This document shows positions 26,679-35,456 of a stretch of 64,000 nt of DNA, piece by piece. Under the pieces are notes generated by a model. It had not been told where the DNA came from. It saw only the letters and a program-made list of their open reading frames with translations, and ran no database searches. This DNA is from Pseudomonas entomophila (lineage in GTDB: Bacteria > Pseudomonadota > Gammaproteobacteria > Pseudomonadales > Pseudomonadaceae): contig NZ_JAAMQI010000003.1 in assembly GCF_013523165.1 (NCBI RefSeq), positions 124,001 through 188,000 of the forward strand, given 5' to 3'. Made by a program: the position numbers and the translations under genes. Numbering within the stretch: position 1 is the first letter of the stretch; every line of letters starts with the position of its first letter.

Positions 26679-27881
26679 ATGCACACGTCCACCCCCTCTC
26701 CCAACGCTGGCGGTAGCTGGCTGAGCGTCATCGCCCTGGCGCTGGCGGCGTTCATCTTCAACACCACCGAGTTCGTCCCGGTGGCGCTGCTGAGCGACAT
26801 CGGGCGCAGCTTCGCCATGACCCCTGCGCAGGTCGGCCTGATGCTGACCATCTATGCCTGGGTCGTGGCACTGGCGTCGTTGCCGATGATGCTGCTGACG
26901 CGCAACGTCGAACGCCGCCGGTTGCTGACCGTGGTCTTCGCGGTGTTCATCGTCAGCCACCTGCTGTCCTGGATGGCGCAAAGCTTTGCCATGCTGCTGG
27001 TGAGCCGGATCGGCATCGCCCTGGCGCACGCGATCTTCTGGTCGATCACCGCGTCGCTGGCGGTGCGCGTGGCGCCACCGGGGCAACAGGCCAAGGCGCT
27101 GGGGCTGTTGGCCACCGGCACCACGCTGGCCATGGTCCTGGGCATTCCGCTGGGCCGGGTGGTGGGCGAGAGCCTGGGCTGGCGGGTGACGTTCCTGTGC
27201 ATTGGCGGCGTGGCGCTGGCGACACTGCTGTGCCTGATGAAGTCGCTGCCCCTGCTGCCCAGCCAGAACTCCGGGTCGCTGCGCAGCCTGCCGGTGCTGT
27301 TCAAGCGCCCGGCGCTGGTGGTCGTCTACCTGCTGGTCACCCTGGTGATCACCGCGCAGTTCACCGCCTACAGCTACATCGAACCGTTCGCCCTGCACGT
27401 GGCGCAGATCAGCGGCCAGCAGACGACCGTCCTGTTGCTGTTGTTCGGCGGGGCGGGCGTGCTGGGGTCGGTGCTGTTCAGCCGTTACAGCGAACGGTTC
27501 CCCCATGGCCTGCTGCTGGGGTCGATCGGGGTGCTGGCCGCCTGCCTGCTGCTGTTGCTGCCACTCTCCAGCCACTTCCCGGTGTTCGCCGGGCTGAGCA
27601 TGTGCTGGGGCATTTCCATCCTCAGCTTCAGTCTGTCCTTGCAGTCACGCACCCTGAAGCTCGCCTCGGACGCCACCGACGTGGCCATGGCCCTGTTCTC
27701 GGGCATCTACAACATCGGCATCGGTGGCGGCGCGCTGCTCGGCAGCATCGTCAGCTCGCAGGTGGGCGTGGCGAACATCGGCCTGGTCGGCGGCAGCGTG
27801 GCCCTGGTCGGCCTGGTACTGGCCGCGCTGAACACACGGCGTTTCGCCCAGGCCTTGTCAGGTCCTTCGGGGGGGCGCTGA
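26679..27881 (+). CDS. sotB: Sugar efflux MFS transporter SotB-like
   Basis: This 400-residue protein is a 12-segment major facilitator of the SotB/YdeA drug:H+ antiporter group, which exports sugars such as arabinose and IPTG. Characteristic stretches are [20 protein letters not shown] at the N-terminus, a conserved Arg after segment 2 ([15 protein letters not shown]), and [20 protein letters not shown] late. The start at 26679 ([14 protein letters not shown]) is chosen because the frame above it, to 26490, runs through repeats. It is convergent with the LysE-type gene. Confidence 0.9.
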   Translation: MHTSTPSPNAGGSWLSVIALALAAFIFNTTEFVPVALLSDIGRSFAMTPAQVGLMLTIYAWVVALASLPMMLLTRNVERRRLLTVVFAVFIVSHLLSWMAQSFAMLLVSRIGIALAHAIFWSITASLAVRVAPPGQQAKALGLLATGTTLAMVLGIPLGRVVGESLGWRVTFLCIGGVALATLLCLMKSLPLLPSQNSGSLRSLPVLFKRPALVVVYLLVTLVITAQFTAYSYIEPFALHVAQISGQQTTVLLLLFGGAGVLGSVLFSRYSERFPHGLLLGSIGVLAACLLLLLPLSSHFPVFAGLSMCWGISILSFSLSLQSRTLKLASDATDVAMALFSGIYNIGIGGGALLGSIVSSQVGVANIGLVGGSVALVGLVLAALNTRRFAQALSGPSGGR

Positions 27882-27908
27882 CGGCGAACGGGCGCGGTCC
27901 ACGGCAGG

Positions 27909-28508
27909 TCACAGCCACAGCGCGGACCACGCCGATGCCAGCAGCAGGATCGCCAGCGCCTGGTTGAGGCGTTTGAGCGCCCGTGGGCTGCTCAGCCAGG
28001 ACGCGCTCGCGGCGCCCAGCACCGCCCACAGGGTCATGCAGGGCACGGCGACCAGCAGGAAGGCGGCAGAGAGCCAGGCGACCGTGACGGTCGGGTCCTG
28101 GCCAGAGGGCAGGGCGAAGACCCCGATCACGGCCATCGCCATCACCCAGACCTTCGGGTTGATCACCTGCAGCGCAGCCAGGCTCGCCAGGCCGTGGCGT
28201 GGCACGGCGTCGGTCTGCAGCGGCTGCCCGGCGGCGCGCAGCATCCGCCACGCCATCAGGCTCAGCCAGGCGACCCCGAACCAGGCCATCGCCTGCTCGA
28301 TCAGCGGGTGGCGCACCAGGATGGCACCCAGGCCCAGGCCGACCACCAGCACCACGGCGGCGGCCGACACGCAGGCGGCCAGTACCAGCGGCAGGGTACG
28401 GCGCGTGCCGACCCGAGCGCCTTCGGCCAGGATCAGCACGTTGCTGGGGCCAGGGCTGAGGCTGGCGACGAGGGCGAACGACAGAAACGACAACGTGACG
28501 GCGGACAT
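27909..28508 (-). CDS. LysE/RhtB family amino-acid exporter
   Basis: This 199-residue protein has the six-segment LysE fold: LSFLSFALVASLSPGPSNVL with the SPGP motif at the N-terminus, then LAALQVINPKVWVMAMAVIG. Proteins of this family export amino acids or their analogues. The start at 28508 (MSAVTLSF) has a CAGGAG site; a start at 28535 is less likely. It follows the AraC-type gene on the same strand by 46 bases, so they may share a transcript or the regulator may control it. The substrate is unknown. Confidence 0.9.
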   Translation of the reverse strand: MSAVTLSFLSFALVASLSPGPSNVLILAEGARVGTRRTLPLVLAACVSAAAVVLVVGLGLGAILVRHPLIEQAMAWFGVAWLSLMAWRMLRAAGQPLQTDAVPRHGLASLAALQVINPKVWVMAMAVIGVFALPSGQDPTVTVAWLSAAFLLVAVPCMTLWAVLGAASASWLSSPRALKRLNQALAILLLASAWSALWL

Positions 28509-28554
28509 GACAAGGGCTCCTGGACATCGAGCCACCAGGGTGCCGCACGTCTGG

Positions 28555-29388
28555 CTAGCGGTCTGGAAGGTTTGAGCAGCGTCGTCGGTAGTCCGCCGGC
28601 GTCAGGCGATACGCCCGCTGGAACCAGCGGCCCAGGTGGCTCTGATCAGCGAAGCCCACGGCGCTGGCCACCTGGGCCGGCGTGTCGCCACGGGCCAGCA
28701 GGTGACGGGCCTTGGCCAGGCGGACTTGCACCAGGTAGGCATGGGGGGGCAGGCCGAACGCGCTGCGAAACGCCCGGGTCAGCCTGAAGCGATCCACCTG
28801 GCATGCCTCGGCCAGGCTGTCGAGGCTCACGTCCTGGGCGAAGCAGGCATGGATCACTTCCTGTGCGCGGCGTGCCACGCCGGGCAGGCGCGGGTCGGGG
28901 TTCACCAGGCGTCGCCAGTGCACATGGCGTGTCAGGTGAGCGAGCAGGTCATCCAGCGCCACGTCCTGGGCCATGCGCAGCGAGCCGGCGTGCACGGCCT
29001 GGAACGCCCGCGCGATCGATCGGGCCAGGGCAGGGTCCTGGCTCAGCGTGTCGGCGAACCCGGGCAGGCACTGGGCAGGGGCCTGTTCGAACAGCGCACC
29101 CAAGGCCTTCTCGAGCCAGTCGGGCCGCAGGTAGAGCGTCGAATAGGTGAACCCGTCCTCGGTCGGCGCATGCCCATCGTGCAGCTCGCCGGGCTCGAGC
29201 AGGAACACCTGCCCCGGCGTACTGTGGTGCCGCAGGCGTCGACAGTGGAACTGCTGCACGCCCTGCTCGGTGAAGCCGATCAGGAAGCTGTCGTGCCAGT
29301 GCGGCTCGTAGGCATGGCCTTTGAAATGCGCGCGCACCGATTCGATGCCGGTGTCGGCGTGCACGGCCAGGTCGATCCAGTTGTCCAT
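28555..29388 (-). CDS. AraC family regulator with N-terminal cupin-like domain
   Basis: This 277-residue protein has a small N-terminal ligand-binding domain (about 10-100: HAYEPHWHDSFLIGFTEQGV) and an AraC DNA-binding domain (about 175-270: DVSLDSLAEACQVDRFRLTR, FADQSHLGRWFQRAYRLTPA). The His-rich N-terminal domain suits a small-molecule sensor. With the LysE-type gene downstream, control of amino-acid export is the likely role. The start MDNWIDLAVHAD is chosen for protein-like content; the frame reaches 29481. AT-rich DNA lies upstream (29500-29570). Confidence 0.87.
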   Translation of the reverse strand: MDNWIDLAVHADTGIESVRAHFKGHAYEPHWHDSFLIGFTEQGVQQFHCRRLRHHSTPGQVFLLEPGELHDGHAPTEDGFTYSTLYLRPDWLEKALGALFEQAPAQCLPGFADTLSQDPALARSIARAFQAVHAGSLRMAQDVALDDLLAHLTRHVHWRRLVNPDPRLPGVARRAQEVIHACFAQDVSLDSLAEACQVDRFRLTRAFRSAFGLPPHAYLVQVRLAKARHLLARGDTPAQVASAVGFADQSHLGRWFQRAYRLTPADYRRRCSNLPDR

Positions 29389-29583
29389 GGGCGGCCCGTG
29401 ACGAGGGGAGGCCTTGAACTGTACGACAGCGTAGGCGTGGATGCTGGAAGATTTGTGCAGCGCAGGCGCGTGACTGCGCACAAGACGAGAATGTTCTAAT
29501 CTATAAATAAGGTTAAGAATAGTAATTAAAAAGTTGATTTAAGAATGTTTTCTTCAAAAACCTAATGTAAGTTCTCAAGTACG

Positions 29584-29925
29584 CTATCGACGCGCCTGGT
29601 GTGCGGCCACCGCATGGGCCAAACATTGCTCATGATACGTCTGGCGAATCGCCATGGGCGTGAGGCGCGACGCGCTGGTGTAGGTCTGTTCGGTGATGCC
29701 GAACGCTGTCATGCGCATCCACGGTTTGGGGAATCGGCGGGTCTGCAGGCGCTTGCGTACGGCATACAAGCTGACGCCGGACAGTTTGGACTGCTGGGCC
29801 TCGGCTGCGATACGCGCGCCCCATTCACAGACATGGCGGTCGCTGGCAGTGAGCCCCCTGGCCTGTGCTGAACAGGCGGCCGCCATGAACAGGCACCCGG
29901 CCAGAACGCGTGGAAATGACATCAT
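29584..29925 (-). CDS. Small secreted protein of unknown function
   Basis: This 113-residue protein starts MMSFPRVLAGCLFMAAACSA, a likely signal peptide cleaved near SAQARG. The mature part has two Cys residues and phrases such as ASDRHVCEWGARIAAEAQQS and TYHEQCLAHAV, suggesting a small helical periplasmic protein, perhaps with a disulfide. No family is recognised. A Cys in AAAC leaves a lipoprotein reading conceivable, but the box is poor. It stands alone between AT-rich DNA (29500-29570) and the FadR-type regulator gene. Confidence 0.65.
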   Translation of the reverse strand: MMSFPRVLAGCLFMAAACSAQARGLTASDRHVCEWGARIAAEAQQSKLSGVSLYAVRKRLQTRRFPKPWMRMTAFGITEQTYTSASRLTPMAIRQTYHEQCLAHAVAAHQARR

Positions 29926-30080
29926 GAGGTTGTCCTAACCCATTGAAAAGACGCGAAGTCTGCCGTGCTTTCGAAGGGGTAGGGGCCAGTAAAATGCCGC
30001 CAATGGACGAGCGGATGACGTACCGCCTGGCCTGCCTCGGCGTGCGCGTGCCGTGGAACGGCTTCTCACGGGTCGGTGTG

Positions 30081-30096
30081 ATCGTACAACTGCATG
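30081..30096. promoter_or_regulatory. Candidate FadR/GntR operator upstream of its regulator gene
   Basis: The sequence ATCGTACAACTGCATG contains the GTNNNAC core typical of FadR-subfamily operators. The same 16 bases occur at 37898-37913 in front of kdgD. Here it ends eight bases before the regulator's ATG, which fits autorepression. An overlapping inverted repeat, GCATGA-GGTA-TCATGC (30092-30107), covers the GAGG ribosome site and the start codon. Confidence 0.6.
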
Positions 30097-30103
30097 AGGT
30101 ATC

Positions 30104-30892
30104 ATGCGCACTGGCTTCCTCACACGAAACGTACAGGGCATGACAGAGCAGCAGGTACAGCCACGGGCCCGGCGCAAGCCTCGCAGTCTGGCGCAGGAAT
30201 TGGTCACGGTGCTGACCGAGCGCATTCGCAGTGGCCAGCTCAAGCGCGGCGACAAGCTGCCCACCGAATCGCAGATCATGGTCGAGGAAGGGGTCAGCCG
30301 CACGGTGGTGCGCGAGGCCATCTCCCGGTTGCAGGCAGCCGGCCAGGTCGAGACGCGCCATGGCATCGGCACCTTCGTGCTGGATACGCCGCCGAGCAAC
30401 GGCTTTCGTATCGATCCGGCCACGGTGGTGACCCTGCGTGACGTGCTGGCGGTGCTCGAGCTGCGCATTGCATTGGAGATCGAGTCCGCGGGCCTGGCGG
30501 CCGAACGCCGTGACGAGACGCACCTGGCGGCCATGCGCGCGGCTCTGGACGAGATCAACCTGGGCGCGGCGAAGGCCTCCGATGCCGTGGCGGCGGATTT
30601 CCAGTTCCACCTGCAGATCGCCCAGGCCAGCGGCAACCATTACTTCGCCGACATCCTCGGCCACCTGGGCACCAGCATCATCCCGCGTACCCGCCTGAAC
30701 TCGGCGAGCCTGGCCCAGGACGACCAGGCGCACTACCTCAGCCGCCTGCGTTACGAGCATGAAGCCATCTTCGAGGCCATCGTCCGCCGCGACCCTGAAA
30801 GCGCCAAGCTGGCCATGCGCATGCACCTGTGCAACAGCCGCGAACGCTTGCGCCATGCGCATCAGCAGGCGCAGCAGTCGTCAGGCGCATGA
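30104..30892 (+). CDS. FadR/GntR-family regulator, likely of galactarate genes
   Basis: This 262-residue protein has a GntR winged helix (about 35-85: SGQLKRGDKLPTESQIMVEE, SRTVVREAISRLQAAGQVET) and an FCD ligand domain (about 105-245) with likely metal ligands in DFQFHLQIA, YEHEAIF and MRMHLCNSR. The GAGG site supports the ATG at 30104; ATG 30140 (MTEQQVQPRARRK) is an alternative. An identical 16-bp sequence before this gene and before kdgD points to control of the sugar-acid operon at 32221-37843, probably relieved by a sugar acid or breakdown product. Confidence 0.85.
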   Translation: MRTGFLTRNVQGMTEQQVQPRARRKPRSLAQELVTVLTERIRSGQLKRGDKLPTESQIMVEEGVSRTVVREAISRLQAAGQVETRHGIGTFVLDTPPSNGFRIDPATVVTLRDVLAVLELRIALEIESAGLAAERRDETHLAAMRAALDEINLGAAKASDAVAADFQFHLQIAQASGNHYFADILGHLGTSIIPRTRLNSASLAQDDQAHYLSRLRYEHEAIFEAIVRRDPESAKLAMRMHLCNSRERLRHAHQQAQQSSGA

Positions 30893-31225
30893 GTAAAGAC
30901 AGCTCATGACCCCGTGGGAGCGGGCTTGCCCGCGATAACGCCCGGTCCGTCACCGTCTCGTCATGAACAGTCCGATCTCAAAATAATCAATTATCTTATT
31001 GATTTAAAAGGAAATGGCTTGAAGATCTTTGTGGGCCTTGCAGGCTCCATCGCGGCCGGTCCGGCGCCCCGGTAGGGGCCGCTCCCACGGGTGACCGCGA
31101 TAGCTTGCAACCCCGCAGTGGGGCTACGGGTGTAGGAGCGGCCCCCGCCGGGGCGCCGGACCGGCCGCGATGGGCCGCAAAGCGGCCCCAGAAATCAATC
31201 AGCGGCACAGCTGCCAATCATCCAT
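30893..31225. repeat. Gene-free stretch with REP and large inverted pair
   Basis: No gene is supported. A REP-type palindrome lies at 30914-30937 (GAGCGGGCTTGCCCGCGATA). A short AT-rich segment (30976-31020) follows. Two inverted copies of the GGGCC-type element occupy about 31030-31100 and 31130-31187, with arms around CGCGGCCGGTCCGGCGCCCC and its complement. Confidence 0.65.
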
Positions 31226-31254
31226 GAAAAAGGCAGCCCACCCGGAGCTGCCTT
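31226..31254 (-). terminator. Rho-independent terminator of the DUF3053 lipoprotein gene
   Basis: AAGGCAGC (31230-31237) and GCTGCCTT (31247-31254) form an eight-pair stem with a nine-base loop. Read on the minus strand the stem is followed by a run of T (31226-31231). It lies about 50 bases after the lipoprotein gene's stop. Confidence 0.8.
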
Positions 31255-31303
31255 GTCTGCTCGAGCCGGCGATACACCTGCCCGGCTCATGCCCTACACG
31301 CGA

Positions 31304-32005
31304 TCAGCGTCCCAGCAGTACCTGCTGAACCCGACCCTGCGCCTCTTGCACGGTCTTGGCCTGGGCATTGAGCTCGCCCAGCAGGCCGTTCAGTTCCGCC
31401 TGAACCTTGGGGTCGGCGACGCGCACGATGGCGCCATTGACCTCGATCTGGTCCTTGTGGGCGCTGACGTAGTCGGCCACCTTCAGGCTGCTGTCCAGGG
31501 TCGCTTCCAGGTTCGGCAGCACGCCCAGGAAGGTCGTGGAAGGCAAGGTCACGGTCTTTTCGTAGGCCTTGTCGTACACCGGCTTGAGGTCGTCCGGCTG
31601 CTTCAGCGCCGCATGCGCCGCATCGGCCTTGGCCTGCTCCGCCTTGAGCGCGGTGCCCATGTCGTGCAGCCCCGTCTTGGCGCTTTCGATGTCGGCGCGT
31701 CGTGCGATCACGTCGTTGATCGAGCGCACGGCGCCTTTCTCCACCAGGCCCTTCATCGGCTTGATCGAGGCATCCATGCTGCCATTGAAGTCGGTGATCA
31801 CGGCATAGTGGCTGGTGTAGTCGCCGAAGGCCTTGGATTCTTCCGGTGTCAGCTGCGGCACCCGCACGCCCGGCTTGTCGATGATCCGAGTCTGCAGGAA
31901 CTGGCTGAAAGCCGCACGCTGCTCAGGTTCCTTGTCGCCACAGGCAGCCAGGGCCAGGGGAAGGGCGAGGGCGAGCAACCACTGCGGGCGGAATGAGACG
32001 TTCAT
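31304..32005 (-). CDS. DUF3053 family lipoprotein
   Basis: This 233-residue protein starts MNVSFRPQWLLALALPLALA and has a lipobox ending AAC at Cys22 (LALAACGDKEPEQRAAF), so it should be lipid-anchored in the envelope. The body is alpha-helical and charged (QTRIIDKPGVRVPQLTPEES; EAQGRVQQVLLGR at the end), as in the YiaF/DUF3053 family, whose function is unknown. The start at 32005 is chosen because it gives a normal signal peptide. A clear terminator follows at 31226-31254. No partner gene is evident. Confidence 0.88.
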   Translation of the reverse strand: MNVSFRPQWLLALALPLALAACGDKEPEQRAAFSQFLQTRIIDKPGVRVPQLTPEESKAFGDYTSHYAVITDFNGSMDASIKPMKGLVEKGAVRSINDVIARRADIESAKTGLHDMGTALKAEQAKADAAHAALKQPDDLKPVYDKAYEKTVTLPSTTFLGVLPNLEATLDSSLKVADYVSAHKDQIEVNGAIVRVADPKVQAELNGLLGELNAQAKTVQEAQGRVQQVLLGR

Positions 32006-32220
32006 GTCGGTAGGGTCCTTGAGTGAGGGAGTGGAACGGTCATGGGACATTGCCATCACTGCCCGGTTCCCCGGCGGCGCGCCACGGGCCGCGAGTCACA
32101 CGCTACGCGCCACAAGCACAAGCAGACCGTGTTGCCGGAGCGCAGCGCGAGCTAAAGATCGATATCGCCTGAGCCCTCGACACACTCCGCTTGCAGCTTG
32201 CAGCTTGCAGCTCTCCAGCC

Positions 32221-33792
32221 TTACCCCTCCCAGGCACCGTTCACCAGCCGCCGCAGCCCGAGCGGGTTGGCGTCCTGCAACGCGGCCGGCAGCAGCGACT
32301 GCGGGTAGTTCTGGTAGCATACCGGGCGCAGGAAGCGGTCGATGGCCAGGGTGCCGACCGAGGTGCCGCGGGCGTCCGAGGTGGCTGGGTAAGGCCCGCC
32401 GTGAACCATGGCGTCGCAGACCTCGACCCCGGTGGGGTAACCGTTGAGCAGGATCCGACCGACCTTTTCTTCGAGGATCGGCACCAGCCAGGCGTAGGCT
32501 TCCAGATCGTCCGGCTCGCCGATCAGGGTGGCGGTCAGCTGACCGCGCAAGCCTTGCAGCGCGGCCTTGAGCTGCGCGTCGTCCACCACCTCCACCGCGA
32601 CGGTGGCCGGGCCGAAGACCTCTTCCTGCAGCAGGGCGTCGCTGTTCACCAGCAGGTCGGCCTGGGCCTTGTACAAGCGGGCCTGGGCCTGCTGGCCTTC
32701 CTGGGGCTGGCCGGCCAGGCGTTCGATGCCGGCATGGGCATCCAGGTGCTGCAGACCGCGGGCATAACTGTCCAGCCCCCCTTGGTTGAGCAGTGTCTGC
32801 GGCGGCTGCTGCCCCAGGTGATCGCCCAGGTCGGCCAGCAACTGTTCGAACGCAGGCCCCCGCACCCCGAGCACCAGGCCGGGGTTGGTGCAGAACTGAC
32901 CAGCCCCCAGGGTGACCGAACCGGCCAGCTCGCGAGCGATGGCCGCGCCGCGCTTGGCCAGTGCACTCGGCAGGATGATCACCGGGTTGATGCTGGACAT
33001 CTCGGCGAACACCGGGATCGGCTGCGGGCGCTCGGCCGCCAGGCGGCACAAGGCGTCGCCCCCCTTGAGCGAGCCGGTAAAGCCCACGGCCTGGATGGCC
33101 GGATGCTTGACCAGCCATTCGCCGACGCGATGGCCATAGACCATGTTGAAGACCCCGGCGGGCATGCCGGTACGCTCGGCCGCGCGCTGGATGGCGCAGC
33201 CGACCAGGTCGGCGGTCGCCATGTGTCCGCTGTGGGCCTTGAACACCACCGGGCAGCCGGCGGCCAATGCGGCGGCGGTATCGCCACCGGCGGTGGAGAA
33301 GGCCAGCGGGAAGTTGCTGGCACCGAACACGGCGACCGGGCCGACACCGATGCGCATCTGTCGAATGTCGGGACGCGGCAGGGGCTGGCGGTCCGGCAGC
33401 GCAAGGTCGATCCGTGCGCCCAGGAAGTCGCCACGGCGCAGGACCTGGGCGAACAGGCGCATCTGCCCGCTGGTCCGGCCACGCTCGCCCTGGATGCGGG
33501 CGGCTGGCAGGGCGGTTTCACGGCAGACGATGGCGACGAACGCTTCGTCCAGCGCATCCAGTTCAGCGGCGATGGCCTCGAGGAACTCGGCCCGACGCGC
33601 GGGCGGCAGTTGACGGAAGGCGGCGAAGGCATCGGCAGCAGCGCGCGCGGCCTGATCGACTTCGGCCTCGGTCGCCTGACTGAAGGTGAAGGGCAAGGCC
33701 TCGCCGGTGCTGGCGTCGAGGCTGTGAAGGCGTTGCTCGCCAGCGGCGCTGCGCTGACCGGCGATGAAGTTGTGGCCAAGGATCTCGTGCAT
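32221..33792 (-). CDS. 2,5-dioxovalerate (alpha-ketoglutaric semialdehyde) dehydrogenase
   Basis: This 523-residue aldehyde dehydrogenase carries out the last pathway step, oxidising 2-oxoglutarate semialdehyde to 2-oxoglutarate with NAD(P)+. The catalytic Cys is in LGAGQFCTNPGLVLG near residue 300; the Glu base is in VFAEMSSINP. FGASNFPLAFSTAGGDTAAA is typical of the subgroup. It lies downstream of kdgD, whose product is its substrate, and 34 bases from garD, so operon membership is likely. The direct repeat CTTGCAG (three copies, 32190-32210) lies just past its stop. Confidence 0.93.
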   Translation of the reverse strand: MHEILGHNFIAGQRSAAGEQRLHSLDASTGEALPFTFSQATEAEVDQAARAAADAFAAFRQLPPARRAEFLEAIAAELDALDEAFVAIVCRETALPAARIQGERGRTSGQMRLFAQVLRRGDFLGARIDLALPDRQPLPRPDIRQMRIGVGPVAVFGASNFPLAFSTAGGDTAAALAAGCPVVFKAHSGHMATADLVGCAIQRAAERTGMPAGVFNMVYGHRVGEWLVKHPAIQAVGFTGSLKGGDALCRLAAERPQPIPVFAEMSSINPVIILPSALAKRGAAIARELAGSVTLGAGQFCTNPGLVLGVRGPAFEQLLADLGDHLGQQPPQTLLNQGGLDSYARGLQHLDAHAGIERLAGQPQEGQQAQARLYKAQADLLVNSDALLQEEVFGPATVAVEVVDDAQLKAALQGLRGQLTATLIGEPDDLEAYAWLVPILEEKVGRILLNGYPTGVEVCDAMVHGGPYPATSDARGTSVGTLAIDRFLRPVCYQNYPQSLLPAALQDANPLGLRRLVNGAWEG

Positions 33793-33826
33793 GGAAACTC
33801 CTTCGAAGTGAGGGGGCGAGCCTGAG

Positions 33827-35380
33827 TCAGGTCACCGGAGCAGGGTTGAAGAGGGTGATGTCGTTATGCAGGCGGTGCCGCTCGGCCCAGGTCTGCTGAC
33901 GCCCGCTGGCGACGTCCAGGTAGTAGTGGAACAGCTCCCAGCCCAGGGTCTCGATGCTTGCCTGGCCGGTGGCGATGCGTCCTGCATCGATATCGATCAG
34001 GTCGGGCCAGCGCTGGGCCAGTTCGGTGCGGGTGCAGACCTTGATCACCGGGGCCATGGCCAGCCCGTAGGGGGTGCCGCGCCCGGTGGTGAACACGTGC
34101 AGGTTCATGCCCGCGGCCAGTTGCAACGTGCCGCAGATGAAATCGCTGGCCGGGGTGGCGCAGAACAGCAGGCCCTTGCGCGCGGCGCGCTCGCCAGGCC
34201 CCAGCACGCCCTGGATGGCGCCGCTGCCGGACTTGACGATCGAGCCCAGGGACTTCTCGACGATGTTCGACAGCCCGCCTTTCTTGTTGCCGGGCGTGGT
34301 GTTGGCGCTGCGGTCGGCGGCGCCGCGTTGCAGGTACTGGTCGTACCAGTCCATCTCCTGCACCAGCGCTTCGGCCACCGCGGGCGTCTCGGCACGCGAG
34401 GTGAGCATGTAGATCGCATCGCGCACTTCGGTGACCTCGGAGAACATCACCGTGGCCCCGGCACGCACCAGCAGGTCGGCGGCGAAGCCCAGGGCGGGGT
34501 TGGCGGTGATCCCGGAGAACGCGTCGCTGCCGCCGCACTGCATGCCCAGGATCAGTTCGCTGGCCGGCACCGTCTCGCGCCGACGCAGGTCGAGCTTGCG
34601 CAGCCGCGTCTCGGCCAGGGCCATGATCTGCTCGATCATCTCGGTGAAGCCCAGGCTGGCGTCCTGCAGCTTGTACAGCCAGGGTTCGCTGAGGTCCACC
34701 GACGGATCGCCGGCATGCATCACCTGCTCGGCCTGAAGCTTCTCGCAGCCCAGGCCGATCACCAACGCCTCGCCACCGAGGTTGGGGTTGCGCGCCAGGT
34801 TGCGCACGGTACGGATCGGGATGTAGGCATCGCGGGCGTTGATCGCCACGCCACAGCCGTAGCTGTGGGTCAGCGCCACCACGTCGTCCACGTGAGGGTA
34901 GCGCGGCAGCAGCTCCTGGCGAATGCGCTTGACTGCGTGCTCGAGCACGCCGGTCACGCATTGCACGGTGGTGGTGATGCCGAGCAGGTTGCGGGTGCCG
35001 ACCGTGCCGTCGGCGTTGCGGTAGCCTTCGAAGGTGTAGCCTTCCAGCGCAGGTGCGGGCGGCGGAACGGCGTCGCACCGCGGCAGGCTGTCCAGGGACG
35101 GTGCGTCGGGCATGTCGAGTTGGCCTTCGCGCACCCAGCTGCCCTGGCGCAGGTCCTCGACGGCGTAGCCGATGATCTGCCCGTACCGGCGCACCGGCAT
35201 GCCCTTGGCGATGGCGACGATGGCCACCTTGTGGCTTTGCGGCACGGCCTCGACCAGGGTCAGGCCGTCGGCGAAGCGGGCACCTTCGCCCAGGCCGCCC
35301 TCGTTGACCACCACCACCACGTTGTCGTCGGGGTGCAGGCGGACGTGGCGAGGCGATTCGGATGTTTCGATCAGTTGCAT
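33827..35380 (-). CDS. garD: Galactarate dehydratase
   Basis: GarD (517 residues) dehydrates D-galactarate to 5-dehydro-4-deoxy-D-glucarate. The sequence has an SAF-like N-terminal domain (about 15-100: [20 protein letters not shown]) and the UxaA-type large domain ([51 protein letters not shown]). Cys and His residues likely bind the metal. It is encoded between the transporter and dehydrogenase genes, with 76-base and 34-base gaps. No glucarate dehydratase gene is in the window, so galactarate is the best-supported substrate of the unit. Confidence 0.95.
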   Translation of the reverse strand: MQLIETSESPRHVRLHPDDNVVVVVNEGGLGEGARFADGLTLVEAVPQSHKVAIVAIAKGMPVRRYGQIIGYAVEDLRQGSWVREGQLDMPDAPSLDSLPRCDAVPPPAPALEGYTFEGYRNADGTVGTRNLLGITTTVQCVTGVLEHAVKRIRQELLPRYPHVDDVVALTHSYGCGVAINARDAYIPIRTVRNLARNPNLGGEALVIGLGCEKLQAEQVMHAGDPSVDLSEPWLYKLQDASLGFTEMIEQIMALAETRLRKLDLRRRETVPASELILGMQCGGSDAFSGITANPALGFAADLLVRAGATVMFSEVTEVRDAIYMLTSRAETPAVAEALVQEMDWYDQYLQRGAADRSANTTPGNKKGGLSNIVEKSLGSIVKSGSGAIQGVLGPGERAARKGLLFCATPASDFICGTLQLAAGMNLHVFTTGRGTPYGLAMAPVIKVCTRTELAQRWPDLIDIDAGRIATGQASIETLGWELFHYYLDVASGRQQTWAERHRLHNDITLFNPAPVT

Positions 35381-35456
35381 GACAAGGCCCCTCTCACGGT
35401 GCTCTCAGGCGTGTATCGTCGGCCGGTGACCTGGTCTGCAGGTCACCGGCGTGGGG

